From: Ampelocalamus luodianensis
Taxonomy: Eukaryota; Streptophyta; Magnoliopsida; Poales; Poaceae
NCBI GenBank assembly: GCA_036346255.1
Contig: CM070620.1
Coordinates: forward strand, 10,404,671 to 10,468,670
DNA: 64,000 nt
Direction of reading: 5' to 3'
Shown: piece by piece, positions 1 to 10,660 of the stretch
Numbering within the stretch: position 1 is the stretch's first letter
Layout of the letters: every line of letters begins with the position of its first letter
The notes under the pieces: generated by a model
Told to the model about the DNA's origin: nothing
What the model saw: only the letters and a program-made list of their open reading frames with translations
The model's database searches: none
Position numbers and translations under genes: made by a program

Positions 1-255
1 GTCACTTCGTATTGATTTAATAAAGTAACCAAGCCATCTTTTTTAGTAGAGCTATCTGGATCATATAAAGTCTTTAGAATGATTAAGCAATTTAAATTAA
101 TGTCAGACATCTCAACAATGATCAAACCGATTATAAAGAGTACAATGAGATATCACAATGAAAAGTTAAAGTCTAAAAGTGAAGCAAACTCTAAATCTAG
201 ATGAGCTAGCAGTCTTATGTAGCAACCTATCTCCACACTCAATTCTTAAGCATGT

Positions 256-387
256 GGCATGCTTGTAGCATACTTCTTTTCACTGATGGCATGCTTGAAG
301 CATACTTCTTTTCATTTGAGTACTTTCTTTTTATTATATAGATACATATATATATATATATATATGTATGGCATGCTTGAAGCATAC
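256..387. repeat. Three copies of an 18-bp imperfect palindrome with a (TA)n tract
   Basis: The motif GGCATGCTTGAAGCATAC starts at 256 (one mismatch), 288 and 370. The halves GCATGCTT and AAGCATAC are nearly complementary, so each copy can fold back. A (TA)n microsatellite sits at about 346-366 between copies two and three. It lies inside the non-coding part of the Sirevirus-like element. Confidence 0.7.
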
Positions 388-755
388 ATATTTGTAATTG
401 ACCCTTTCTCATTGTTTTTTTTTATAACATGCCAAATTGAGTTAGCACAAAAAGATTGCAATAAGAAACAAACGAGCCTCAGCCAAGATTTAAAATAAGA
501 CTCACAATCAAGCTAGTTCTTTTCGTTGAACATTGCAAAGTAATAACTATAATCAATCTAGTCAAAGTATTCCGTCATGTCATACTTTAGTTCAAATGTG
601 CCAAATTAATTAAAATAAGTCATGATCAAAGCTACACAACATATGAGTAAATATGATAACGAAAGCTCTACAACTTATTTGATTTCAATGGTTTGGATTT
701 GATGAATTGTTTGACAAGTATAATAAACAAAGCTTCTAAAATTTTAAACAACAAG

Positions 756-766
756 CTCCCCCTCAG
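756..766 (-). other. Polypurine-tract-like box
   Basis: On the minus strand this reads CTGAGGGGGAG, the form of polypurine tract seen near the 3' end of plant Copia elements, where it primes plus-strand DNA synthesis. The expected 3' LTR does not start immediately beside it, so it could be one of the additional PPT-like boxes found in Sireviruses. Confidence 0.45.
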
Positions 767-1034
767 AATAAGCCTATAGGATGCAACACACCCAACTCAC
801 TTCGCAAAAGAGCAAATCGTCCAGAATCAAGCAGTTTTATGAAAAAAGAGCAATCTATAATTCAAACTCAACAAGGCGTAGAGCAACATCACTCTTTTCA
901 CATGGTCTCTCAGAAAGTGAAATCTCTTGAAAGCCATCAAAGAAAGTAAAGAACCATCAAGTGTTTCAATCAACCAATGACGTAAAAGACTGGAACCAAA
1001 TCAAGCTCATGTTCTCCAACCTCGTCAACTGTTC

Positions 1035-3443
1035 TTACATCACATGAAATATCGGTCTCACAGTATTGGGGTTAGTGAAATAAGATTTAGGAATCAAATA
1101 CTGAGATACACGATCAACAGAAGCAACAAAACTAGAACTAGAAACATGCGTGCATGAGCAATCAGAATGCCAAAAAGAAGCATGTCTAACTGCCCCTTGA
1201 AATGCAGGCAATGCTGAACGATAATTATTTGAAATATAACCCATACCAGCATGTGAAACAGATTTAAAATCATCATAAAAATCCTCTAAAAACCTAGCTT
1301 TCGTTTTAGTTCTAGGAACAACAAAAGATGTTGCACGTTTTTGTCTTAAAGAATTCAATCTTTCTTTTTCTCTTTCTTAACACGCCTAAAGAAAAATTCA
1401 TGCAAGTGCTCATCTCTACCACAATAGGTATAATGAAATTTAACATAATTAGAATTCTTTTGATATAATGAGCTAGCACCTACAATATTAGTAGAAGAGC
1501 TTTGCACAAAACCAACAGATTTAAACACAGTCTGTTTTGATACAGATTTTACTTCAAATTTTTCAGGTTCAAGAAACTTAACAACCGTAGGAGGATTATT
1601 CTTGGCATGCTCAACAAAATTAAATCCTAGACCATGATTTTTAATACTCACTTTTGACTTGTCTAGAATCATATTCAAAATTTTCTTGCTAAAAGAAAAT
1701 CTCTCTAAAGTGTCCTTAAGATACTCATTTTCTTTAGCTAGAGTAGGACAAGCTGTGCATTTGATAGATTCATTCATAATTTTCTTAGAAGCACTAGACT
1801 AAGCCAACATTTCTTTTTCAGCAAAATCATTAAGTTGTCTAGTCAAAGTTTCTATTTCTATAGTGAGTATAGAACAGTTGGAGCAAGAAAGTGTCTCATG
1901 ATAGAGCAGTTGTTGAATTGATTCTTGAGAAGCATTAAGTTTAGCTTCTAGCAATTTACAATTAGAACAAGCTTTAAGTTGAGTATTAGAAATACTTGAC
2001 TCTAAACATATAGAAGAACTAGATTTGAGCTTTTCAATTTCAGCATTTGCAAGTTTTAACTTTCCATCACAAGAGTCATGTGCCAGTCTTAAATTATCAA
2101 ATTTAGCATTTATAGACCTAGCAGTCTTCAACTCAGAATGTAAAACTTGACAAGACTCATATGATTCATCATCAGAAATAGAAGATCTAAGTCTATTAAT
2201 TTCAGAATTTAAGCTTTCAATAAGACTATTATTTTTTCTTAGTTTCTTTTTCATCTTTTTTAATTCAATAGCAAGTTTAATCAAACCATCTTCAAGCTCA
2301 TCATATGAAGGTCTTACCTCAACGGGATCACTGCCATCGTCGTTGTCGTTTCTTGCCATGAAGCACATGCCCGTGAAGTCGTCGTTGTTCTTCTTCTTAC
2401 TTTTAGCATCATCATTGTCGTGGTCGTCGTCATCACAACTCTCATATTCCACATCACTCATATCAAGATGCTCGATAGTCGAAAGTAACTTTTTAGCCAA
2501 TTTCTGACGAAAATAGTCACCCTTGGTGTTGTTGTTCTTGGATGGCCGACGACGGTAATTCTTGTCTTCTTTGATCACCTTCCCCTTGAGCTTGGGACAA
2601 TCCACCTTAATGTGACCTAGCTTGTCACACTCATACCACCTGATCGAACTTGACATACCACCTCGCTTCCTCATCTTCATGTTGTTGAGTACCTTGTATG
2701 CCCGTGAGGAGATCAACACCAAATCCTCTTCAGGGAGCTGTTAGAACTGTTTATCTGAAAAAGAAGACAAAGCAGACAAAGGAAAAGAACTCGACGAAGC
2801 AGCCTGCACGGGGTTTGTCACAAGTGCTAAAGATGAAGATTTATCGATCTTAGATAGCAAAGCTTCCATCTCATAGGTTTTCAATCTAGAGAAAAGATCA
2901 TCCATGGTTAAAGTATCTAGATCGATAGGTTGATTGATAGTTGTGACAACTATCAACCATTCAGAACCTAAAGATCTCAAAATTTTAGTTGCATTATCTT
3001 CATCAGTAGGAATAACATTAACACCGCGCAAATTACTCAATATTTTCTCAAAACGAGCAAAAAGTTCATCAAGAGATTTACCAGGCTTCATAGCAAAATC
3101 AGAATATTCTTTTTGATAAAAATTTCTACACACTTTCTTAATTTTAGTGGTTTCTTCATGATAATCGCAAAGAGTTTTTCATATTAAGTGGGCAGAATTA
3201 ATATGAGCTACACGATCAAATTCTTTGCAAGAAATCCTTTGAAATAGCAAGTTACGAGCTTGAGCATTTAAATCAACATCATTTTTATTTAGATCAGGAA
3301 CAAAAACCTTATAAGGTCTAGAAACCTTATTCCAAACATCACTACCTTGAGCCTCAATATAAGCTTGCATACGACACTTCCAAAAAGCAAAATCAGTACC
3401 ATCTAGCATGGGAGGACGATTCACATACCTCTCTGACGCCATA
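1035..3443 (-). pseudogene. gag: Copia (Sirevirus-type) gag, broken
   Basis: This is the retrotransposon capsid protein. The start is the ATG at 3443 (MASERYVNRPPMLDG), just inside the primer site. The reading frame runs leftward with an N-terminal gag region (to about 3180), a UBN2-type gag domain (3133-2741), a zinc knuckle near 2650, a long Lys/Ser-rich coiled-coil stretch (about 2280-1990), and a second Cys/His motif (YCGRDEHLHEF) near 1430. In-frame stops lie near 3178, 2740 and 1798, and a frameshift near 1357 moves the last part to another frame. The first knuckle reads WYECDKLGHIKVDC, so its first Cys is Trp. The coiled coil and paired Cys/His motifs fit Sirevirus Gag. No pol follows. 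Confidence 0.85.
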
Positions 3444-3451
3444 GCAACCCG

Positions 3452-3463
3452 CTTTGATACCAC
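3452..3463 (-). other. Primer binding site (initiator tRNA-Met type)
   Basis: The minus strand reads TGGTATCAAAGC, one base from the usual Copia PBS TGGTATCAGAGC. It lies two bases inside the end of the LTR and directly upstream of the gag ATG, which fixes the orientation of the element. Confidence 0.85.
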
Positions 3464-3465
3464 TT

Positions 3466-4739
3466 GTAGGATCGTTAATGACAATCAGAGGGGGGGTGAA
3501 TGATTGTAATCCATAGGGGAAGATTTTTCCTCAAATCTACAGTTGTCTGATAGTGCAACCTGCCAACACAGCGATAATGCAAAAACAAAAAGATAGCAAA
3601 CAGTTTGCGGTACTGTAGCACTGTGCGTGCACTACAGTGAACAATTCTGATGCTGTAGCACTGCACATGTATTGTAGCAAACAATCCGATGTGCTATTCC
3701 TGTAGCACGAGTTACTGTAGCAGATTAAAAAAAAATAAAGTCGTCGCTTTCTACTCTCTGTGCGTGAAAGAAGAAAGCAAATTCACCTTCTACTCTCTGT
3801 GCATGTGTAGCAATCAGGCCAAGAAATAAAGCTTAGCATCAATGTCAATCTCTCTCTCACTACTATTGATTATCCAACCACCAACATGCAAACCGAAAGC
3901 AACATAACAGATCAAAAAGGCTTCGATCTCCTCTGTGCACGCGATATGTGCATGTGCGTCTCCTGCCGCTAGGAATGCTCCGTCTCTCTTCACGGCGATC
4001 GAGGCAACACAAATTGCACTGACTAAACCACACACACCTGTGTCACACGAAGCTGCAGCGGCGTCCGAGCGATAAGCTGGCTAGCGCACGTGATGGCGAT
4101 CGACTTGACAAAAAAAACTGACGCACAACAATCATATAGATTAACTCATTTGATTCTCTGTTCTCATGCACGAACAAAAGCGCCGCCGCACCAAAAAAAA
4201 GCCCTGATGTCTATAGCCGCCGAAAAGGACATCGTGCCCTTCCAGCCGCAAGTTACTATTTATACCCTACAGCTCATACATATGAGCAATAAACCTAGAA
4301 CTCCTAACGGGCCTTCTAGCGTTGGCACATAATCACCCATGTACGACCCACTAGTCCTAGAGCTCAATACATGGGCTTAACACCTGATTAAACAATTCAA
4401 TCTAGTCTAATTTGGACACCCCAAAATTGCCACGTGTCATAGCCTCTGAACAGCACATCCGTAGCTCCAACACGTATCATCCATCTTTGATCTCCATGCG
4501 CCCCAACTCGAGCACGACCGTCTCCTCCAGCATCCTTGACCCTCTGGACCATGACTTCGCACCAAGCCATCTCCCGATCACCGCTGTAGACCACGATCGC
4601 CTCTGAGTTACCCTGCACATGCAAAGACCAAAACACCATCTTTTTTCGGTACAAGTTCTTCTCAACTTGACCGACATAAGTCCACACATGCCACACACCT
4701 CAAATAACAATAGTACCCAATATTGTCAATTATTCATCA
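3466..4739 (-). repeat. 5' LTR of the Sirevirus-like element
   Basis: The inner boundary (TGTAGGATCG on the plus strand, that is, an LTR ending CGATCCTACA) is fixed by the adjacent PBS. The outer boundary near 4739 is an estimate from similarity to the LTR starts at 20811 and 57209. The plus strand carries the GGGGGTGAAT box near its inner end, shared with the LTRs at 19134 and 55616. A cluster of ACTGTAGCAC and its inverse lies at about 3605-3725. Confidence 0.65.
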
Positions 4740-5905
4740 ACTAAAATATACTAGACCTGGCCACATGGTCTAATAGTCTGAAACATAGACCATGAAAGCT
4801 CGTGTCACCCCATACTGAGAGCCTTTCTCTCTAGTTAACAACAATAGAGCTAATCCTCACACTACCCACAGGTTCAACCTACATTCCCTTCCCAAAGAAT
4901 GAGCCCACATGTCCTAAGTCAAAAAAAAAAAAAACTCTATACTAGCTCCATTACAAAATAAGTAGTTTTTGGCTTTCTAGTTTCCGAAGTCAACAGGATA
5001 ACATTTTGGCCATTACAAAGAATAAGTAGTTTCCGAAGTGAGACAACGGTGTTGAATCTGGTGCTCGACGAAAGCAAAGATGACGGACCAGATCTGCCCA
5101 CCCAATATGTGAGATGACGGTGTCGAATCTGGCACCCGACGAAAACAAAGACAAAGAGACAGTTGATGATAATGACAAAGAAGGTCATTGGTCAAGAGTC
5201 GCAATGATATGAAGATGTGTAGCAAGATGGCTACAAGAGAGGACCAAGAAGGCAAAGTCGCGTCAACAACGATGATGGGGGTGACCACACTCGATCCAAT
5301 GGACAGACTGCAGCAACCCGAAAAGGAAGAAGCAATCGATTGATCGACAAAGGATATGATGAGCTGGTACAATTTCCACGAACTCAAAGAGAGATGCAAC
5401 GGACTTGGATGGACTCGATGGAAATCAAAGGAAAATAGACTTAAGATACTAGTAGCAGCAGTGATCACAACACACAACAGCCTACTTCCATGACCCAAGC
5501 GAGTAACCTAGATCCACCCTCAAGAAATGACCAGTAACAAGGGTTGTTGTCCAGTAATACGTGTAGCATGAATGAACTTAAGAGGTATACCTGAATAAAT
5601 GAATAGTTTTCCTGCATCTAAATTACTCTCATAGCAAACAAAGTGCTACTCATAATAAATTTGATACATACTAAACTGCATCCTAAATAACACTAAATGT
5701 ATTCAGTATTGGAAGGTCTGCTTCTATCATCATATTTAAGTTGTAGTGTCATGATTTTCCCTTCGTTGTTTCAGTTTTAAATTCGAACCATCCACCGGTA
5801 ATTGATTTAATTCTTGCACCGACTCGTACAGGTAATAGGAGAAATTTGACGACATCCGATGTGTATTGAAAGACAATCACAACAGCATGTCAATATTTAT
5901 CTCTA
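4740..5905. other. Intergenic sequence without a supported gene
   Basis: I see no gene here. A minus-strand ORF at 5013-5498 has no recognisable domain. A poly-A run lies at about 4921-4934. A short degenerate direct repeat (ACGGTGTTGAATCTGG and ACGGTGTCGAATCTGG, each followed by a CGACGAAA core) is at about 5047-5088 and 5115-5156. Confidence 0.5.
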
Positions 5906-5913
5906 AAAATTAC

Positions 5914-6561
5914 CTTGTTGCGGTTCAACATCACTGATTTGTTCATTGCCTTCATTGCAAATAATTCACCACTTCCTTGCAACTCAACCAAGTGTACACT
6001 GAAAACAATAACAAACATATAATACAGAGCTATACTTAAACAGTGTGATTAAGTTTATTAAGGAATACAAAGCTCCATGATGGGTGGCCTAGCACACTGA
6101 ATTTACGTGAGGCAAATCATACACAGTAGCTACTACATACGTGATTTAAACACAGCACAGCCAAGCTTACTGAATTAACCAGACACTGTCTTCATAGGTG
6201 GAATTATGAAATTAGTGAACTGCGTAGATGAGCTTGCCAATTTCCTTAGCTAAAACAGTAATCGCCACTAGAAACCAGTTCATATAACATCCTTGATTTA
6301 CTTGGCCCCTTTTTACTACAAGCTAATTTAGTTAATCCAAAGTAAACAAAAGTTATGCCTACGCTTTACTACTTTGTTACAATGCAGTCAATGTGTACAT
6401 TTTGACACTTTTAGGGGAAATGGCAAATAGCTACAATTTTAGAAACCCATATGGTATAGAAGATTGTTGGGGAGCTCTTAGTACCTCCCAGTGTCAGCAC
6501 AACCTAAAGGTTTTACAGGCTTGAAATGCTTCAAGCAAATCTTCTCCCCAGTTTTTGTAAT
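5914..6561 (-). pseudogene. Phototropin gene fragment, two exons at the start of the kinase domain
   Basis: Phototropins are blue-light receptor kinases (LOV1-LOV2-AGC kinase). Minus-strand exon 6485-6561 follows an AG acceptor and reads through GEKICLKHFKPVKPLG; its donor is GGGAG|GTAC. Exon 5914-5998 follows TTTTCAG, starts by completing a Ser codon (AG|T), reads VHLVELQGSGELFAMKAM and MLNRNK, and has the donor AAG|GTAA. Phases match exactly, as in functional genes. The Gly-rich ATP loop is GCADTG where phototropins have GCGDTG, so the second loop Gly is lost; the catalytic Lys in FAMK remains. Neither the LOV exons nor the downstream kinase exons are visible, and element A interrupts the sequence 95 bp upstream. 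It is a relic or a captured fragment. Confidence 0.85.
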
Positions 6562-7051
6562 CTGCAATGCCAAATATAAGAAAAATTATGATGGCATCAT
6601 GGGATTCAAATTGGGAACTTCACTCAACATTTTTGCAATAGAACGATGGGCATAGATGTAACGCCCCTTTTTCCCCGTTCTCCTTCCCCGCCGGACCCCC
6701 CCTTTTCCTCGCGCGTGCACTGCCTGCCGCCCGTGCCCGCCGCGCCCGTGTCGTGTCACCCCGCCCCGGTTTCCCCGCCGCCCCTGTGCCGCACCGCACG
6801 CTCGTCTTCCCGCCGCCCGTCCCCACCGCGCCCGGGTCTTGTCGCACGCCCGCGCCTGCGTCTCTGTGCTCCCGTCGACACACTCGTCCTCGCTGCTCTG
6901 CACCGCCACCCCGCGCCGCACGCCCGTCACCTCCCTCTCTGCGTGCTCGCTGCCCTGCTGAACCCCGCCGCCCGCGCCGCACGCACCCTTGCCGCGCCGT
7001 TCGCCCGGTCCCCCCTCCTCTCCTCGAGCCTCCCCGCTCTTCCCCGCGGCC

Positions 7052-7059
7052 TATAAAAG
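7052..7059 (+). promoter_or_regulatory. TATA box of element A
   Basis: TATAAAAG lies in a GC-rich setting, 395 bp from the 5' end of the element. Transcription would start near 7085 and run into a pyrimidine-rich, GC-rich leader. Element B has the same octamer in the same relative place. Confidence 0.65.
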
Positions 7060-7806
7060 CCCCCGGCGCCCTCCTTTCCCTCTCCTCCCCGTTCCTCCTC
7101 CCCCCCCCCCCCCGCAAGCAAAGAAGAAGAGAGGAAGAAGAGCAAGAAGAAAAGAGGAAGAAGGAGAAGGCCGAGGGACTTACCTCCGATCGCCGCTGCC
7201 GCCCCGAGCCTTCCCCGTCGTCGTCGCCGTCTCCCTCGCACCGCCGCCGTGAGCCCCGGGACCCTCCCCCTCGAGCTTCGTCGCCGCCGCTCGGTGTCCT
7301 CCCCTTGCCGGCCGATGAGCCCCGTGCGCCGCCATTTCCCTCCGACCGCCGCCGTTGCCACCACCGCCGCCGCCGTTTCCCCTCCCCGCGCGCCCGCCCA
7401 CGCTTTCTTCTCGCGCGCCGCCTCTCCCTTTCTCCCCACACCACTGCTCTTCCTCTCTGCTGCCCGAGCCGCCGCCCCTTTGAGGCCGCGCCCCCGCCCT
7501 TGTGGGCCGCGCGTTGGTTTCGGCCCGCGTTTTGGGCCGGGCCGATTTCTTATTTTGGGTCGCCGGCAGTTTTCTTTTTCTTTTCTTTTCCTTTTCCTTT
7601 TTTTTAATTCAAAAAAGAGGCTTTAAAATTAGTAACTCCCCCATTTCAACTCCAAAATTTATAAAATAAATTTTTAAAAATTTGTAAATTCAAGATCTTA
7701 CTAATGGCATAGGTCTTGTTTAATTTGAAGTTCATTTACTATTTCATTTGTATTTATTTGTTCTTGTTTGCTCATTGTTTATTTTCCGGTACGATCGCCC
7801 GCGTAG

Positions 7807-9269
7807 AATTCGAAGACGCCGGAGACCTCCACGTCGATCAAGAACAAGACTACCAGGACCCTTTTCCCTTCAATCAAGGCGAGTCAATACTTTGATCATA
7901 TTGAGCCTACATTTTATGCAAATTATATTATTTTAAAATAGCAAATTGCATGCTTTAATTCCTTAATCAAACATATGTTAAAGCTTAAGGTAGTTAAATA
8001 CCCATTTGATGATTAATTAATTAATACGCCACCCTTGACAACTTGAATCCCTTAACCATTGTCACCATAGTAACTATATGGTAATACTAGCTATAGGTTG
8101 TACTTAAGCGACATGTTAGTCTTGCTTAAGTACAGGGATATTAAACTGTCCCAATCATCATCTTTTCAAACATAAAATGGTTTGGGCAGTCATTGCGGGT
8201 AAATGACTGAGTTGGTTGAAATGTTGTATTTTACTTCTCGAAAACCCTAAATTGCTATTACCATATCTGGGTGGATGGAGAGGTGGATGGTATAACATTG
8301 GGTGCTAATGTAGCCCAAGGAATGTTATTTTGTGGATGGTATGTGGAAGAACCGCTCAGATAACCCCTAAGGACTTAATCTTGTCATGACCTCCCGTGTA
8401 AAACAAGTACAACCACAAGTCTGCAACAAACCGTGACTTGGCTTAGTAAATTATCGAATCCTGAAAGTCATCTCACTGGTGGAGAAACGGCACGCGCAAG
8501 CTTGCGGTACATCCAGCTTGACGAGGACACCGATACAAGGTGAAGTTGCCAACGTCGTGCGGTAAATCCAGGCACTGCGGTACAACATCCCTCGCGAACG
8601 TATGGGCGTAACCCCATGTGGGTGAGATGATGGAAAGGACGAGGTAGTTGAAAAGTTATTGTGACAACCTCTCGACTGCACGACTACGGAATCGTATAGG
8701 GCAACGAGTTAATTGTCTCTTGTGGGTAAAGTGTACAATCTCTGCAGAGTTATAAACTGTTTAAACAACCGTGCCTACGGTCAAAGGTGGACATGGGAAC
8801 TTAACTTGAGTTAGTTCTATTACAAAACCTTTGTGGGTGGTATGAAAAATATGTTGGGCTCTCCTAGCCCTGAGATTGGATTTTCCCTGAGTTTCAGACT
8901 CATCGCGGTTAACAATTAGAGGTAGCTCCAATCAAAATAAGCATCAGGTAGAGTTTCCGATGGAGGGAACCTCTGCTGATATCAAATATTGCACAATTAC
9001 TCTCTTCAATAAAATAAAATTTGTGAAAAATGCTAAGTGATAGGAATTTGTAATTATGATAATTGGAAATGTTGCTTTCGCAAATAAAAGAACCCGAGTC
9101 ATTCTTGTCAAGCCTTGCATGTATATTATTGCATTGTGTATTGGCTCGCGAGCACGGAAGTTGTGCTCATTCTCGCTCTCCCCAAAACCCTTCAGACGAA
9201 GCCGACGAAGGAGACTATGCATACTACGAGGATCCAGAAGTCAATGGGCAAGGAGTTGATGAAGAGTAG
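7807..9269 (+). CDS. Candidate spliced acidic ORF in element A (GC-AG intron)
   Basis: No known family is recognised. The exon at 7807-7878 follows CGCGTAG, is 72 nt long and reads EFEDAGDLHVDQEQDYQDP and onward. Its donor is AATCAAG|GCGAGT, a GC-type 5' splice site. The 1317-bp intron ends CCCTTCAG at 9195. The last exon (9196-9269) completes an Asp codon (G|AC) and reads EADEGDYAYYEDPEVNG, ending VDEE and TAG. The intron is phase 1 and the frame is open across the junction. About half of the last-exon residues are Asp or Glu. The upstream exon with the start codon is not identified. The same exon pair and GC donor occur in elements B, C and D, which makes chance unlikely. It could be an LTR-encoded peptide or a constrained leader. 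Confidence 0.55.
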
Positions 9270-9458
9270 TCTAGTTCTGTAGTCTAGGTCTCATCCCAGT
9301 CTAGCAGACTCGTTGGTACTTGCGTACAACCGATATTATCCAGGTCCTTGGTTAGTATCAGTCGTACACAGGGTGCCTCAGTCGCTTGCCTGTGAAGAGA
9401 TGAGCTCTACCCTTTTGCTTCCGCTATCGTATTCGGTGTTCTGTGATGTAATCAATTT

Positions 9459-9471
9459 GGCCTGATCGGCC
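9459..9471 (+). promoter_or_regulatory. GGCC-type inverted repeat in the 3' region of element A
   Basis: GGCCTGATCGGCC pairs with itself. It follows the box TTGCTTCCGCTAT and precedes the likely polyadenylation region. Equivalent inverted repeats occur at 38455-38466 in C and 57917-57928 in D, with a degenerate one near 24750 in B, always downstream of the acidic-ORF stop. It may act in RNA 3'-end formation. Confidence 0.5.
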
Positions 9472-9652
9472 CCTTTTGTAAAACTCGACCCAACGTGGTC
9501 TATGTCACTCTGATGGTTGTAATAAATTTGGTACTTTAGTTCGCGCCATGTATGAATGATTCAGCAATGTACCTGTGAGTGCTATCTACTGATCCAGGGA
9601 ATAGCACAGGGTTTTCACAGAGGACTCGGGATTAGAAAATCTGGGTCCGACA

Positions 9653-9961
9653 ACAGAAAATTCAGCATACTATGTTCTCGTGTGGTAATGGTATGATATA
9701 TTTTTTTACAGTCAGATATAAAAAAATATGGATCATAGAATGGAATGGATAAACCTATCTCAAAGGTTTGCACATTGAAGTTTTTCTGGATAATCTATAC
9801 AAGGGGAATCAACTGATTTTACCCTCACCGAATCCATTGGAAAACTAAGACTCTTAACAAACCTGTCACAATTCATCGCAAACAAATCCATAAATTCCCA
9901 AAATCACCCCAAATTTCATCCACTAAACTCCGTCTAGTGCAACAAATATTCTCCACAAGCG
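9653..9961. other. Short AT-rich spacer
   Basis: I see no coding or repeat signal between element A and the minisatellite. No further phototropin exon is visible here. Confidence 0.5.
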
Positions 9962-10660
9962 TCAACAACTCTTAAACCGGGAGAGGGGGAGCCGGAGGGT
10001 CGGAGCGGGCTACGTGGAGGTGCGCGGAGGAGGCAGAGAAGGCAGCCATGCTGAGTAAGAGGAGATGGGGAGGAGGCCAAGCGAGGGTGGCGTGTGGGGG
10101 TGGGGACGGAGACGGCGAGGGCGAGGGCGAGAAAGCCGCATGGGGGTGGGAGGAGACAGAGAGGAGTCGAGGCGAGGGAGGCGTGTGGGGGTAGGGGAGG
10201 AGACGGCGAGGGTGAGAGTGCCGCGTGGGTGCGGTAGGAGATGAGGATGAGGCGAGGCGAGGCGAGGGTGGCGCGTGGGGTTGGGATGGAGATGGCGAGG
10301 GCGAGGGCGGCGCGTGGGCGGGGGAGAGATGGGGAGGAGGCGACACGCGGTGGTGGGGGTAGAGATGGCGAGGGCGAGGGCTAAAGCGGCGCGTGGGGGA
10401 CGGAGGAGGCGAGGCGAGGGCGGCGCGTGGGGGTGGGGGCGGAGATGGCGAGGGTGAGGGTGAGAGAGGTGCGTGGGGGCAGGAGGAGAGGGGAGGAGGC
10501 GAGGCGAGGCGAGGGTGGCGTGTGAGGGCGAGGTCTAGGGCAAGAGCGAGGAGAGGAGGCAGCACGCGGGGGTGGGCGGAGATGGTAAGGGCGAGGGGAG
10601 GAGGTGGCGAGAGCAAGGGGATGAGGCAGCGTGCGGGGGTGGGGGCGGAGATGTGGAGAT
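9962..10660. repeat. GC-rich minisatellite
   Basis: Degenerate units of roughly 55-65 bp built from GGCGAGGGCG, GGCGCGTGGGGGTGGGG and GGAGATGGCG are repeated about ten times. All frames stay open over long distances and give Pro/Ser/Arg/His-rich translations (for example the minus-strand ORF 9972-10616), as expected from base composition, so I call no gene. Confidence 0.8.

Larger units (their letters stand above)
1..1034 (-). mobile_element. Sirevirus-like element, non-coding part downstream of gag
   Basis: This AT-rich stretch lies downstream of the gag relic on the minus strand and I see no pol domain (protease, integrase, RT or RNase H) in it. It holds a polypurine-tract-like box and a cluster of short palindromic repeats. 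The element therefore either lost pol or was built without it. The 3' LTR and the outer boundary lie left of the window. Short plus-strand ORFs here show no recognisable domain. Confidence 0.55.
6657..9652 (+). mobile_element. Element A: large LTR-type insertion (solo LTR, Gypsy, probably Tekay/Del)
   Basis: The element begins TGTAACGCCCC and ends GGGTCCGACA. The flanks are ATAGA (6652-6656) and ACAGA (9653-9657), a 5-bp duplication with one mismatch. No gag, pol, PBS or second LTR is inside, so a solo LTR is the simplest reading. Orientation follows the TATA box and the spliced ORF, both on the plus strand. From left to right it has a GC-rich promoter and leader (6660-7560), an AT-rich stretch, the mini-gene exons, and a 3' region with a GGCC-type inverted repeat and an AATAAA-like signal near 9518. 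Elements B, C and D share this plan. Confidence 0.8.

Noticed and set aside
6620..7626. Several long overlapping ORFs rich in Pro, Arg, Ser and Ala on both strands
   Set aside because: They lie in the GC-rich leader of element A, where stop codons are rare by composition. All frames look alike and none shows a domain.
9972..10616. 214-codon Pro/Ser/His-rich minus-strand ORF
   Set aside because: It is the translation of a minisatellite and the open frame follows from the repeat unit.
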